A stretch of 64,000 bases of DNA. It comes from Lasiosphaeris hirsuta. Taxonomy: Eukaryota > Ascomycota > Sordariomycetes > Sordariales > Lasiosphaeriaceae. The number at the start of each line of letters is the position of its first letter. The first letter of the stretch is position 1. This document shows positions 54,738 through 64,000 of the stretch, piece by piece. The translations under genes and the position numbers were made by a program. The DNA lies in NCBI GenBank assembly GCA_030549175.1, contig JAUKUA010000006.1, positions 4,216,001 to 4,280,000 on the forward strand. The letters are read 5' to 3'. The notes beneath the pieces were generated by a model. That model saw only the letters and a program-made list of their open reading frames with translations, did not search any database and was not told the origin of the DNA.

Positions 54738-55531
54738 GTTTTGGATGACTGGGTTGGCTGTGTCATCAAAATACAACCTCTAGCGAGCGACCTGAAGCAC
54801 AGCTTTGGTCTGCGGCATAGCTGGCATCATCACTCCCGGATGGTGGACAGCCGGCGACGGCCTCCCCCCCTCCCCCCCCCTCTCTCCGAAACTGCGCATG
54901 ATCCCTGCTCTGCGATCGGGGTTTGACTCGGACCTGACCGTCCGACGTTTTGACGAGGGAGCATCGGCACAGCGCGATCATCGGCATAGCCTTTTCATCG
55001 TTCATGACCTGACGTCCCGATCTCGCACGAGTGTGCTACTATTCTCCCCATGCCTTCCACAAGGAGTCAAAGCGATGGAACGAGGAAAGTCGGCTGTTTA
55101 CCGTGGAGATGAGATCTCCGCATCTAACCATCAGAGGCGAAGCAGAGTGTCATAATCTAGCGCACGAATGGATGGACAAGGCCAACGTTTGTATTGGCTG
55201 TTCTCTTTTAGGAACAAGATTTTGTTTGGAATGACATTGGGGACTGGAATATCAATTTCCCTGCTGTACATGACGTGGACTGCCATCATGTCCATTTTTA
55301 ATGCCCTAACCTCGGGCCTGAGGTGAAACGCCCACCAAAATGCCGCGTCGAAGAATGACGGGCGAGAAGAATAGAATATAAAACGCAAAGAGCGGAAGAA
55401 TCTAGAACAAGTGCAAAAGAATGGACAACATAGTGGTATCAAAACGTGCCGTACCGAGTCCAGCATAGATGAAAGAGAAAACCCCAGGGGCCAAATGAGC
55501 GCTGCAATCAACATCACCGGGCCCCAAATCT
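54738..55531. other. Convergent intergenic region
   Basis: 794 bp between stop codons of convergent genes, with a pyrimidine-rich stretch at about 54860-54892. No gene seen. Confidence 0.45.
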
Positions 55532-57044
55532 TCACGGATCCGAAAACGGCCCCGCCTTGGTCACAAAGTTGGGCGTCCTCCCCTCAGCAATGGCCTTCAT
55601 GGCGGCATCGTCCAGCGGCAACAGCCTGCCCCCCGTCTTCTTGCATGACCCGAGCTTGGCCATCTCGCGGCGGATGCCGTGGTTGACAGCGTCGAGCACC
55701 GTGTCGACCAGCTTGCGGGGCTTGTACTTGGGCTCGGTGCCGGCCTGGTACACGCCCGTCTTGACGAGCAGGCTGTACCACTCGGTGTGGCGGCTCTTGT
55801 CGTTCATGGCATTGGTGCCACGGATATCGGACTCGGGCGTGTCCCCGACGAAGTAGACGGTGGCGGGCGGCTCGCTCTCGGCCAGCCCGTGCTGCGCGGC
55901 CCGCCACTGCTGCAGCAGACGCGTGGCGAACTCAAAGGTGCTGACCTGCGGCTTGCCGAAGGCGTGCGTGCGCAGCCTGCGCCCGCCCGACGTGTCCTCG
56001 AACACGGTCTCGACCATCTTGCGCAGCGCGCCCATGCCCAGGCGCGCGTGCTCGTGCGCCGACGACCACAGCACGTCGTTGTGGCTGAAGTAGATGGGCG
56101 GGCCCTCGGTAAAAGTCGCCGACCGCGTCTCCAGCCGCCCGCCCCGGCTCTGCGCGATGTCGAGCATGATCTGCAGGTCCGATGCCCAGTCACGGCTGTC
56201 GGCGAAGACGAAGACGGCCTCGACCACGATGTCGCTGAGCCGGCCGCCGCGCGCTAGCAGGTCGCGCGATGCGCTGCGCTCGGATTCGGTGAGTTTTCGG
56301 AACGGTGCCGTCGCTGCGTTGGCCTTGAGGATGTCGCCCGGCGTGATCACGTCGCGGAACCCGTACCCCTCGGCCACCGCCCGGCACGTCTCGCCCTCGC
56401 CGCCCACCACGAGAACCGTGCCGTACCGGTCCGCGAACTCGCGCATCGGCGTGTGCCCGCAGATGAACTGCCCCGGCGAGACCTCGATCTCGAGCTGCTG
56501 CGACAGGTCCTCGCAGCGCTCCTTCTCGAACTTGCCGCCGCCGTTGGTGAGGAAGATGTACGGGCTGGTATATTCTGTGAGCATGGGTGAAAAGCCCCCC
56601 CCTTGCGCGGTTGGGATTCCGGGCAGTCACTTACACCTTGATGCCGAACTCGTTCTCGCCGTTGAGCACCTTCATGGCCTCGATGGCCTCGGGGATGGGT
56701 CGGCCGCCGCGGATGAGGACGCCGTCAATGTCAAAGGCGAAGGCGAAATTGTCGGCCACGTCGGGGTCCGTGATGGGCGTCAGGGGTGTCGTGATGGGCG
56801 ACACGGGGCTCGGCGGCGTGTTGTCGCTCAGGGCCGGCGAGCAGCAGGCGCCCTCGGTGTCGCTCGACGACAGCGACGGCGAGCCGCCCGCCGAGTCCGA
56901 GCCCGACCCGAGCTCCGTGTCCGAGTCGTCAAAGGTCAGGTCGCCCAGCTTGCTGCGCGCCGCGTTGAACTCCTCGGCGAAGCTGCTGCTCGAGATCTGC
57001 CGGGCGTGCATGCCCGGCCTTTGGGGGGTCAGGGAGGACGACAT
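55532..57044 (-). CDS. HAD-superfamily hydrolase, CECR5 / HDHD5 type (yeast YKR070W-like)
   Basis: Two exons: 56635-57044 and 55532-56564 (70-nt intron whose acceptor is ATACCAG); 480 aa. A 95-residue Ser-rich low-complexity N-terminus precedes the catalytic core. HAD motif I is FAFDIDGVLIRGG with Asp105 and Asp107. The intron joins GIKV to PYIFLTNGGG (motif II Thr). Motif IV is VYFVGDTPESDIRGTNAM. The cap region contains GHTPMREF and GEGETCRAVAEGYGF, as in the CECR5 subfamily (HAD class IIA). Members are predicted phosphatases, mitochondrial in yeast and human; the substrate is unknown. No clear presequence is visible here. The choice of acceptor is forced by frame. Confidence 0.87.
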
Positions 57045-59303
57045 GGCGTGTATATGGGGGGGGGGGACGTGGGAATGAGGGTTGTGGGTGTATATTTATT
57101 TAGTTTGACCGTTTTCCGTTCATGCGGGAGGAAGGAGATGGTACGTCCGCGAGAGTACACCGCGCCAATAGACCCAAAGAATGGATGGTGATGTGTATAG
57201 GGCTTGTTTTAAGGGGTAAGATGGTTCCGCCGGGCGAGGGCCATCGTGGTTATATATGCATCTCTTGGGAGCGTATATTGCAACCGTCGTCCGAGCCAGC
57301 GTGGAACCCGTTTGGGAAGCTAGCAGATCATCCCTCTCGCGGTAACGAAAACAGGGCTGTCAGGGCCCCATGTGGGCATGGTGGATACCGGGGAGGCACG
57401 ACTAGGGGAGGGATAGACGAGCGCGGAGAGGATGTGGCAGTGTGGCTGCGAATGAGGTTCCGAGGAGATACTCTGCCATGGTCTGTCATGCTCGTGCGCG
57501 CGTCGGCCATTATCGGAGCTGTCATAATCCGGCTTCCTTGCCTGCCGTGATGGCAAGCCAGAGATGGTGAGTCCCTAGGGTCTTCTTTCCGAAGGTTGTG
57601 GTGGGAGGAGCACAGGGCGACAACGGGCTAGGGGATAAGGGGTAACCGACGCTAGAGGCCATGACGGGTTGGGTAATGGTGAGATGACTCGACGCAGCGC
57701 ATGTTCTAGAGCCTGGTGGCGAACTCTAAGGTTTCAGGGACCTGAGGCGTCGGAGATCAAGAGGGAGAGGACGAATCGGATTATTGAACGTGGTTGGGCG
57801 TCTTCGTCGCCGGGTGAGGACACCACGACACCTGGACCCCTATCCGTTTTGATCACCGCACTGGCTTGTCGCTGCCCTCGATGCCCTCGATGCCACCCAC
57901 GGCGCCAAAGCACCCAAGCCAGTCGCCGTGTCTCCCAATCTTGCCGGGCTGTGCGTTTCCGAGGCGGCGCACGCAGGGAGCCGGCGGTTTGGGCTGACCG
58001 CCAGGTCCGCTTCGGACGCATCGCTGATCCCATGACGTCAAGGCGCGTCTCCTTGGAAAGAAACTTCGGCCGGACAGTGAGCCGGATGTCGAGGGCTGGT
58101 GGGGGGAACCGTGCATGCTGTCGGGCTGCCAGGACCAGGGGGTCCATTGTTCCCGGCCCGAGTCGAGAGTTGATCCAAGGCACGCCGAAGATCATGGCCC
58201 ACACGGCGCCGTCCGTACCGGAGCTCGGCCTCCCATGCGTGCCATGGATTTGCGTGACAGGCCTGCCGGACAGACCCTTCTTATGCAGGGGCCGTGTTCC
58301 CAGCACCGCTCATGTTGTCTGATTGGAGGCCGCCATCACATCCACAAACTGGCGAGACTGCACGCTGCCGTTTTGATGAGAAAAGAGTGGACCGGTGTAA
58401 ATCAGGATTCGCGCCTCGCATGTGGGGCTGTGTCCGAATCTTGAAGGCCAGATGCATATTCCTTGATAACACGTAAAATGGCTCATTACCCAAGTGAACA
58501 GAACGCAAGTGCTGGCCGGCTTCGTTGTTCAGGCTTGGGGGTCAGGAATGCCGTCATTCTTGGGTTGGCGATCGTACATCATCGCAATGAGAGCATAACA
58601 AGTCGGTCGCGAAGAGACAGCACACCAACTGGCGGTGTTGTGCGCTCAGTAAATTAAAGGCAGGCAACGAGAAGCGACGGGCGATCCACCTGCCAAGCGC
58701 CCGCTGAGCGTTTGACCAGGTGAAGCGTAGAGTACGAAACCTCAAAACGTAAGGAAGGTTGAGCGTAGCAAAACTCGAGCGAGCGGCCAAGAACGCAGTA
58801 GAAACACCTCGGACAAACCATGAGCTGATATGGGCCAGCATAATCATGGCAGATGGCTGTGTCTGTCTGTTCCGCCGTTCCTGGGCCATCAAACTCAAAA
58901 ATCAGTGTTTAGTGCTGGTGCCAGGCCTGCCCATCACTGTCATCAAACCGCGCTTGCGGAGCCGCGATGCCACCGTTGTGTTTTTCCACACTTGAGCCTG
59001 CTGCCCTTTGGCCGACAGTGACACAGGATGAAATAGGCAGCTGGACCTGAGATCCAACAAGGCCGCTCAGAGGTATTCCCGCTCAGGGATGACGATGCGC
59101 GCATGGCTGTAGTGCCGCCACCCACCAAGGCAACGGCTTGGTTTCAACTGACATCATCTCGAGAAAGAGGAACCTCGTGGTCCTCGCGTAGCCCTCGCCA
59201 AGTGACCCCATGAAGTCCCACCGGCACAACACCGGCGCATTCCCCCAGTACGAACCCAGCAGACCAGCAACACCAAGGGCACATATACCCACCACAACAA
59301 AGC
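57045..59303. other. 2.26-kb region without supported genes
   Basis: Overlapping frames of about 190-217 codons exist on both strands at 57669-58322 but neither shows domain, splice or codon evidence. A G run at about 57058-57066 lies at the HAD gene 5' flank. A fast-evolving or non-coding gene cannot be excluded. Confidence 0.4.
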
Positions 59304-60003
59304 TCACCCCGCAGCCCCCGCAGCCCCCTCCCCAAACACCACGACCCCCCAAGCCGAAACGCCAACCCACCCGGCCTCCTCGACCGCGCGCTGGCGGCCC
59401 TCCCGGTCCCGCAGCGCCTCCTCCACGCCCAGGTCCCAAAATGCCGGCACCTCGGCCCGATCGACCCTCAGCCAGCCCTTCCAGTCGGCCGTGACCGCCA
59501 CCCGGCCACCCGGCGCCGCCGTCGCGGCGGCCCCCGGTAGCTCGGCTGCGGGGTTGAGCCCCCCGCCCACGACGACGGTGCCCCACCACGGGCGGGCGCG
59601 GCTCGCGTGCGGCGCGTACAGCATGTGGTCCTCCATGGCGGCGACGCAGCGCGCGGTGTGGGCGGGGGGCCCCCGGGCGGGGCGGGCGATGTGCAGGTGG
59701 GCGAGGTCGGCGCGGGTGAGGGCGGGGTGGCCCGAGGTCAGGAGGCGGAGGGGGTCGAAGCGGGCGGTGAAGTCGACCAGGGCGACGGTGTGGCGGTGGG
59801 GGGCGGCGAGCAGGGTGGCGATCAGCGTGTGGAGGAGGGCCAGGTGGCGGCCCGTGATGGCGAGCGGGGCCGAGTGCGTCGCGCGGAAGTGGCGGGTGAC
59901 GAGGTCGTGGAGGCGCGGGATGGGGAAGGTTTGCGGGAGGGCCGCGGTGGGGGGTGGGATGGCGCTGTCGGGGTCGTTTGGGGCCGTGGCCGGCGTGGTA
60001 GTG

Positions 60004-60039
<36 letters not shown>

Positions 60040-60318
60040 ACTGCCGCGAAGCCCGTGCGGAGAGCGGCGAGGATCTGAGAGGGTGAGATCACGTCAATTT
60101 GTTTGCCCGCGCGTGGTCTCGGCTCCCGCTTCGCCTCTGCATCCCAGCCAAAAAAAAAAAAGCCAATGCCCCTCTCCCGCTACACGCCCGCCCCGACAAT
60201 ATCCAGCTCGGGCATTGAACCAGGGACCAAAACATACCTCGTCCAGACTCGCCTCCTCGATCTCGCCCAGCACGCGAGCCCCGACGCTCGAAGCAGCCGC
60301 CGCCTGCATCGCCCGCAT
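59304..60318 (-). CDS. Unknown protein, possibly a divergent RecA/Rad51-paralogue-like fold
   Basis: Two exons: 60238-60318 and 59304-60074 (163-nt intron, GTATGT donor, CTCTCAG acceptor); 283 aa. An Ala/Thr/Pro-rich insert near residue 40 comes from a (GTTGCT)n-type DNA repeat. The segment PLAITGRHLALLHTLIATLL sits where a Walker A and first helix would be, but lacks GxxxxGKT. HTVALVDFTARFDPLRLL resembles a Walker B strand, and LAHLHIARP is like segments after it in Rad51 paralogues. The C-terminal GTVVVGGGLNP and VAVTADWKGWLRV could be later beta strands. This assignment is inference only. The gene is very GC-rich and starts 23 bp from the divergent SOM1 gene. Confidence 0.55.
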
Positions 60319-60341
60319 CTTGAGAGGCCAGCCACGCAAAA

Positions 60342-60806
60342 ATGGCGCCGCCCTGCCGGAGCTTCCCGGCTAGCGACCTGCCCTTGGCAGTGCAGGTTGG
60401 ACTGAACGGCAAGCTGCGAAAGACCGACGACGGGCGAAGAATCGACCTGGTCAAGGATTGCGAACTGTTCGAGTTTGTGCAGTACGAATGTCTCGTCACG
60501 CGGCCCGACGTGCGGAATAGCCCGGTCGAATGCTGGCCGGTCCAGCGGCTGTTTCGCAGGTGAGTTTACCGAGTGCCTTTCATTTCACGCGTTGTCGTGG
60601 TGGGGTGTATTGGATCGTTGTCGCTGACGTCGCGGGTTGCCAGGTGCCAGGACAAAAAAGGCAAATTTACCGTCGAGACCACCGCTTGGGAAGGGGCCAC
60701 AGCAGCAACCGCCGCAACATCTCCAAAACCCGAGCTGCAGCAGGGCAAGCCAACGCCTAGTTTTGGGAAACAAAATCACTTGGTAGAAATGTCAAAATCA
60801 GCTTGA
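60342..60806 (+). CDS. SOM1: Mitochondrial export protein Som1-like
   Basis: Two exons: 60342-60559 and 60644-60806 (84-nt intron); 126 aa. The conserved Som1 core is complete: MAPPCRSFPASDLPLAVQV, then DLVKDCELFEFVQYECLV, SPVECWPVQRLFRR and, across the splice junction, CQDKKGKFTVETTAWEG. The paired Cys are those of the family. In yeast Som1 is an intermembrane-space subunit of the inner membrane peptidase complex with Imp1 and Imp2, needed for maturation of some exported mitochondrial proteins. The C-terminal 50 residues are a low-complexity Ala/Thr/Pro/Gln tail. The start codon is 23 bp from the start of the divergent neighbour. Confidence 0.88.
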
Positions 60807-61123
60807 ATTTGTAACCAGCCAAGTGCCAGCCTGCCCTGCATTGAAAGGCCTATTTGCTGTGCTTGCCCGGGTGTTTACGTGATGCCTTGCCCAACCAGCG
60901 TAGCAAAAGGAACCCAGCGCAGTGGTTCAATTAGTTGTCGATCCGCAAACCCCCGTCTAGTCACTCGAACTGCAACGAGATCAAGAGAACTAGCCTCGGC
61001 GATTCAATTGCCTTGTCCTGTCTATCCGTATGCATACAACAAGCTCCTCAGCACTGTGCACTCCAACCACCCGAATATATGTACGGTTGTTCATCGTCGT
61101 CACACCATCGTATGCGTCACCCT
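60807..61123. other. Convergent intergenic region
   Basis: 317 bp between the SOM1 and COX9 stop codons. Nothing recognised. Confidence 0.45.
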
Positions 61124-61604
61124 TTACGCTCCACGCTTGGCGATCCGATCCTCCTCCAGCTTCTTGTAGAAGTTGTCGCGCATGTTGGTGCGTGGGACGT
61201 GGTATCCATACCTATTCGCGGGTCAGATTTTTTATTCGGTATGTTCGGAATTGCCCCACCGGGTGCGTGGTTCACCGCTCGTCGTACCAGTAGGCGTTGC
61301 CAAAGACGAATCCGAGACCTAGAGGTGCCGCCGTTAGTCACCATTTAACCCGTAGCCCGCCCGGAGCCTCCTCGTTGGAGACATCGTCCGGAAGCGATGG
61401 CCATGTCGCAGGGAAAACTCACCGAGAGCAATTCCGAGGTCAAGGATGAGGGTCCGGCGGAGCATCTAGGGGAATGTCAGCTACCGGCTGTTTCTTGGAG
61501 TTTCGGTTCTGTGGGCTTTCGCGCAATTGGGCAGCCACTGGGAGCCATTGAGCGTGCCAATTGGGAGCAGCAGGACGTACGCCGGTGATGGGTGCAACCG
61601 CCAT
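61124..61604 (-). CDS. COX9: Cytochrome c oxidase subunit VIIa (Cox9)
   Basis: Four short exons: 61581-61604 (24 nt), 61423-61465 (43), 61276-61318 (43), 61124-61211 (88); 65 aa, near yeast Cox9 (59 aa). The spliced protein reads MAVAPITG, then MLRRTLILDLGIALGLGFVF with one membrane helix, then GNAYWYDERYGYHVPRTNMR and DNFYKKLEEDRIAKRGA. This is a small single-pass subunit of respiratory complex IV in the inner mitochondrial membrane. The introns are 115, 104 and 64 nt, larger in total than the coding sequence. All junctions are canonical and restore frame, so the model is well supported although no single frame exceeds 30 codons. Confidence 0.92.
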
Positions 61605-62160
61605 TTTGTGGAATTCGTTTTGGGTCTCGAGACTGGGTATATTGAGCGGAGAGGGTGCCTTCGGCGATTGTGGATTGAGCGGTTTGACGATGCTCGAAAT
61701 GGAGCTCAGGAGCGCAATGACCTGATGTTCTTCGCGAGACAGTTTCACGTGACCTCGGCGGATTTTGCTTTGGCTTGGCGGTTATGTAATCATCCCAGCC
61801 GGAAGCTCTGCCCCTCGACGAAATTCTGGGAGCTCTCGAAGCTCCAACCCTGACCACCTCAAGCTGGAAACTAGGACACCCCAACTCGAATTTCTGTAGG
61901 AAGCATCTCGCAACCGCGCATTTATCTGCTTTTTCTCCAGCCAAATCCCATCCACCTCGGAATACCTCAATGAACGGGGAAACGACGGCATTCCACAGAT
62001 TCCTTCATTGGTAGGTGAGAATCAATTGTGTCTGCCTGAATGGCATGACCGAGTGAGGCGAGAGACCTCCTCTCATACCAATAACCATCAAAATCACTAA
62101 ACTCCTGTCCCATGCCCCCCCTCGCATCATACACGTCTTCTCTTTCAGCAGCCCAACGGC
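61605..62160. other. COX9 promoter / GST 3' flank
   Basis: 556 bp. No coding features recognised. Confidence 0.45.
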
Positions 62161-62885
62161 TCAAGCGGCCGCTTTTGGTGGCTCTGCGCCCAGCACCAAC
62201 TCCATCCCAGGATCACCCTTCGCCAACGCCTTCCTATACGCTTCCCTCCCATGCACCCGCTTCAAGTACCCCAGAATCCCCTCGTAGCCCTCCAGGCTAT
62301 AAGGATTATAGTACCTCATAGTCGTCAGCGAAAATACCACCATGACATCGGCCGCCGTAAACTCCTTCCCTGCCAGCCACTCCGCCTCTTTCAACCTCGC
62401 GTCCAGCATGGCCAGCGACCTCGCAATCTTATCTTTGAACAACTCGGCAAGGTAGTGGTCGTCGCTCAACCCTGCCGCCTTGGTAATCATCGGCCGCCCC
62501 AACGCCGGCTGCAGCGTGCCATTCGACCTATTTCCGTCAACTCTCTCTTCCCCGCTCACCACCGCTCCACCACCATCAACACTTACCAATGGAACCAATA
62601 CAAAAAGTCTGTCCACCCCTCATCCCCAACTCCCGGAAATAGTCGTCCCCCGCCGTGCTTCTTGCAGATGTACTCGACGCAAGCAGCCGACTCGGCGAGG
62701 GTGAGGTCCCCGTCCGAGTCCTGGATGACGGGGGCGCTGCCGGACGGGTGGAGTGCTTTGTACTCGGGCGGCGCGATGAGAGGCGCGCGGTTGTAGGTCT
62801 TGAGGGTGTAGGGGATGGCGAGCTCCTCGCAGAGCCAGAGGAGACGCTCGGACTGGGAGACGTGGAGGTGGTGGATGGTCAGCAT
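62161..62885 (-). CDS. Glutathione S-transferase
   Basis: Two exons: 62587-62885 and 62161-62527 (59-nt intron splitting a Trp codon in FHW-SNGTLQP); 221 aa, a normal GST length. The N-terminal thioredoxin fold is visible as LTIHHLHVSQSERLLWLCEEL, with Ser in the usual catalytic or glutathione-contact zone, then HPSGSAPVIQD (cis-Pro) and LAESAACVEYI (the E-S pair binding the glutathione gamma-glutamyl group). The C-terminal helical domain has LDARLKEAEWLAGKEFTAADVMV, the GST hallmark, with the N-capping box and Asp. It probably conjugates glutathione to electrophiles in the cytosol. Two TGASTCA sites upstream suggest stress control. Confidence 0.9.
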
Positions 62886-63008
62886 TTTAGTAGGTTAGTA
62901 GGGGTGGGCGGGGGAGATGATGAAGCTGAATTGCTAATAGCAGGAGACACTGTCGTTGTTCTTATGCGCTGACCTTCTCAGGGGTTGGTTTGGGCTATCC
63001 GGCGGTAG

Positions 63009-63015
63009 TGACTCA
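63009..63015. promoter_or_regulatory. AP-1/Gcn4-type site TGACTCA upstream of GST
   Basis: A perfect TGACTCA 124 bp upstream of the GST start codon. Fungal bZIP factors (Yap1/AP-1 type in oxidative stress, CPC-1 in starvation) bind this or closely related sequences. Inference from motif and position. Confidence 0.4.
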
Positions 63016-63159
63016 TGTGAAGCTTCTCTCCGTTAAGTCCGGCACATGGCGTCGCATGATTCGTAAAGTATTGACCATCGCCCGGACAGACCCGAGATAT
63101 TGTCAGATTGAGGGTTATCAGATTGATTGATAACGAGAAGAATCGCGACCAACGAATTG

Positions 63160-63166
63160 TGAGTCA
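63160..63166. promoter_or_regulatory. Second AP-1/Gcn4-type site TGAGTCA upstream of GST
   Basis: The reverse complement of the first site, 275 bp upstream of the GST start codon. Two perfect copies in 160 bp strengthen the case that they are functional. Confidence 0.4.
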
Positions 63167-63533
63167 CTAGCAATCCATGCGACCTGCCCTATGCTATGCA
63201 GAGTGTTGGAAGTGTCGGATGCTCGGACTTGGACTTGGACTCGGTTCGGCGACGATTGCTAAATGATAACCCAGCGGCAGGATTCGGCCGGGTCTACCTT
63301 GAGCGAAGGAGGAATTCGTCATCTGCACAGGTGATGCACTCGAGGTATATCAAGAAATATTATTATCCACCGCTAAAATACAAATCTATGCTTTTTGACT
63401 ACCGGCAATGTCATAGGTATCCAAAAAGAATGTTTGTTTCCAGCAAGTCGTCTTCGTCATAAGAGCCAATCCGATACCACCAACCCCCTAAGCCAAGGGG
63501 AAAGACGCCTCAACAGGCTGTCGGTATGTCCTC

Positions 63534-64000
63534 TCACTCCATGACAATGACGGACCTGAAGCGGACGGTGCCCTTGAGCATGGCGTCGAATGCGTCCTGG
63601 GCCCTCTCTAGCGGGAACTTCTCGACCATGCAGTCGATGCCCTGCAGCTTGGTGAACTCGATGGCCTCCTCCGAGTCAATCTGCTGGCCCGAGGGCCACG
63701 ACTGGATCGAGGCGCCGTAGTGCAGCAGCGCGCCCGTGTTGATGGTGATGTCGCCGGGGATGGACAGGATCAGGATCTTGCCGACGGGCGCCAGCCCCTT
63801 GATGAGCGGCGGGATAGCCTTGCCGTCGGGGCCCGTGACCATGATGAGCGCGGCGCCGCCCAGCCGCTTGAGCGCCTCGCCCGCGTCCTCCTTGGCCGTG
63901 TCTACGTACTCGTGCGCGCCCAGCTGCCGCGCGAACTTCTCCTTGTCGGCCCCCCGCGACAGCGCCACCACCCGGTACCCGAACTTGGCCGCGTACTGCA
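63534..64000 (-). CDS. Zinc-type / MDR alcohol dehydrogenase, C-terminal part (cut by window end)
   Basis: About 155 C-terminal residues are readable with an open 5' end at the window edge. They begin within the Rossmann domain: QYAAKFGYRVVALSRGADKE is the strand and loop after the GxGxxG motif, with Ser-Arg at the position that often selects NADPH. Next come FARQLGAHEYVDT, LKGLAPVGKILILSIPG, SWPSGQQIDSEEAIEFTKL and the terminal HAMLKG-type helix, ending RFRSVIVME. Such enzymes oxidise or reduce alcohols and aldehydes in the cytosol. The catalytic zinc-ligand domain lies outside the window, so the zinc dependence is inferred. Confidence 0.85.
   Translation of the reverse strand, partial: QYAAKFGYRVVALSRGADKEKFARQLGAHEYVDTAKEDAGEALKRLGGAALIMVTGPDGKAIPPLIKGLAPVGKILILSIPGDITINTGALLHYGASIQSWPSGQQIDSEEAIEFTKLQGIDCMVEKFPLERAQDAFDAMLKGTVRFRSVIVME

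Larger units (their letters stand above)
62886..63533. other. GST promoter region / ADH 3' flank
   Basis: 648 bp holding the GST promoter and the 3' end of the dehydrogenase gene; two AP-1-like sites are listed separately. Confidence 0.45.

Noticed and set aside
53511..54776. 421-codon minus-strand frame
   Set aside because: Antisense of the kinase-like gene; poly-Gly arises from the reverse of the ACC repeat.
57669..58322. Overlapping long frames on both strands (217 and 190 codons)
   Set aside because: Typical of GC-rich non-coding DNA; neither has motifs or good codon bias.
60185..60240. tRNA-like GGTTCAATGCC (minus strand)
   Set aside because: Lies in an intron of the unknown gene; no cloverleaf can be drawn.
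1..64000. Transposons, CRISPR arrays or a secondary-metabolite cluster
   Set aside because: No transposase, reverse transcriptase, terminal repeats, spacer arrays, PKS or NRPS sequence seen; surface proteins and oxidoreductases are too scattered to call a biosynthetic cluster.

Overview
The window looks like nuclear DNA of a filamentous ascomycete (Pezizomycotina, most likely Sordariomycetes). Genes are single and independently oriented. Most are split by short introns (48-260 nt) with GTAAGT-like donors, CTAAC/CTGAC-like branch sites and CAG/TAG acceptors. GC content is moderate to high, and the encoded proteins (CPC-2/RACK1 of 316 aa, a CFEM protein, a DUF3112 membrane protein, SOM1) are typical of this group. 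There are no bacterial-type operons, no CRISPR arrays, and I see no transposon or rRNA/tRNA gene. Exon coordinates were derived by reading splice signals and checking frame and family conservation. They are given inside each evidence field, and each gene's start/end is the span from start codon to stop codon.

Layout. 0-20 kb is dense with housekeeping genes: the 5' part of a secreted GH43 glycosidase (cut by the window edge), a six-exon DHX29-type DExH helicase, the translational-control giant GCN1, RACK1/CPC-2 (with a U24-like C/D snoRNA in its longest intron, as in yeast ASC1), and TAF8. At 20.8-22.2 kb an intronless LRR-protein kinase of bacterial appearance follows. 22.2-27.0 kb is a gene-poor block with microsatellites. 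27-33 kb holds a large isochorismatase-AlkB-GST-like fusion and mitochondrial serine hydroxymethyltransferase. 33.4-34.3 kb has a frame-broken unknown gene and a tiny PPxY-containing ORF. 35.7-36.7 kb is ribosomal protein L19, whose start codon is split by an intron.

37-50 kb is enriched in fungal surface-type proteins. Two are Cys-rich single-pass membrane proteins, one looks like a truncated tandem relic, and one is a CFEM protein. Between them lie a polytopic DUF3112 protein, an unknown acidic-tailed protein, and mitoribosomal protein uL22m. 50-53.7 kb is another gene-poor block. 53.7-64 kb holds a divergent kinase-like protein, a HAD phosphatase (CECR5/HDHD5 type), a closely spaced divergent pair (an unknown possible RecA-like protein and SOM1), COX9, a glutathione S-transferase with two AP-1-type sites upstream, and a zinc/MDR-type alcohol dehydrogenase cut by the window end.

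Functional themes: translation and its control (DHX29-like, GCN1, RACK1, uL19, uL22m), with GCN1 and CPC-2 as convergent neighbours in the same amino-acid starvation response; mitochondrial biogenesis (SHMT, uL22m, SOM1, COX9); and cell-surface proteins. I found no convincing new multi-gene system. The most unusual items are the LRR-kinase, the three-domain AlkB fusion, the snoRNA-bearing RACK1 intron, and the run of surface-protein genes.
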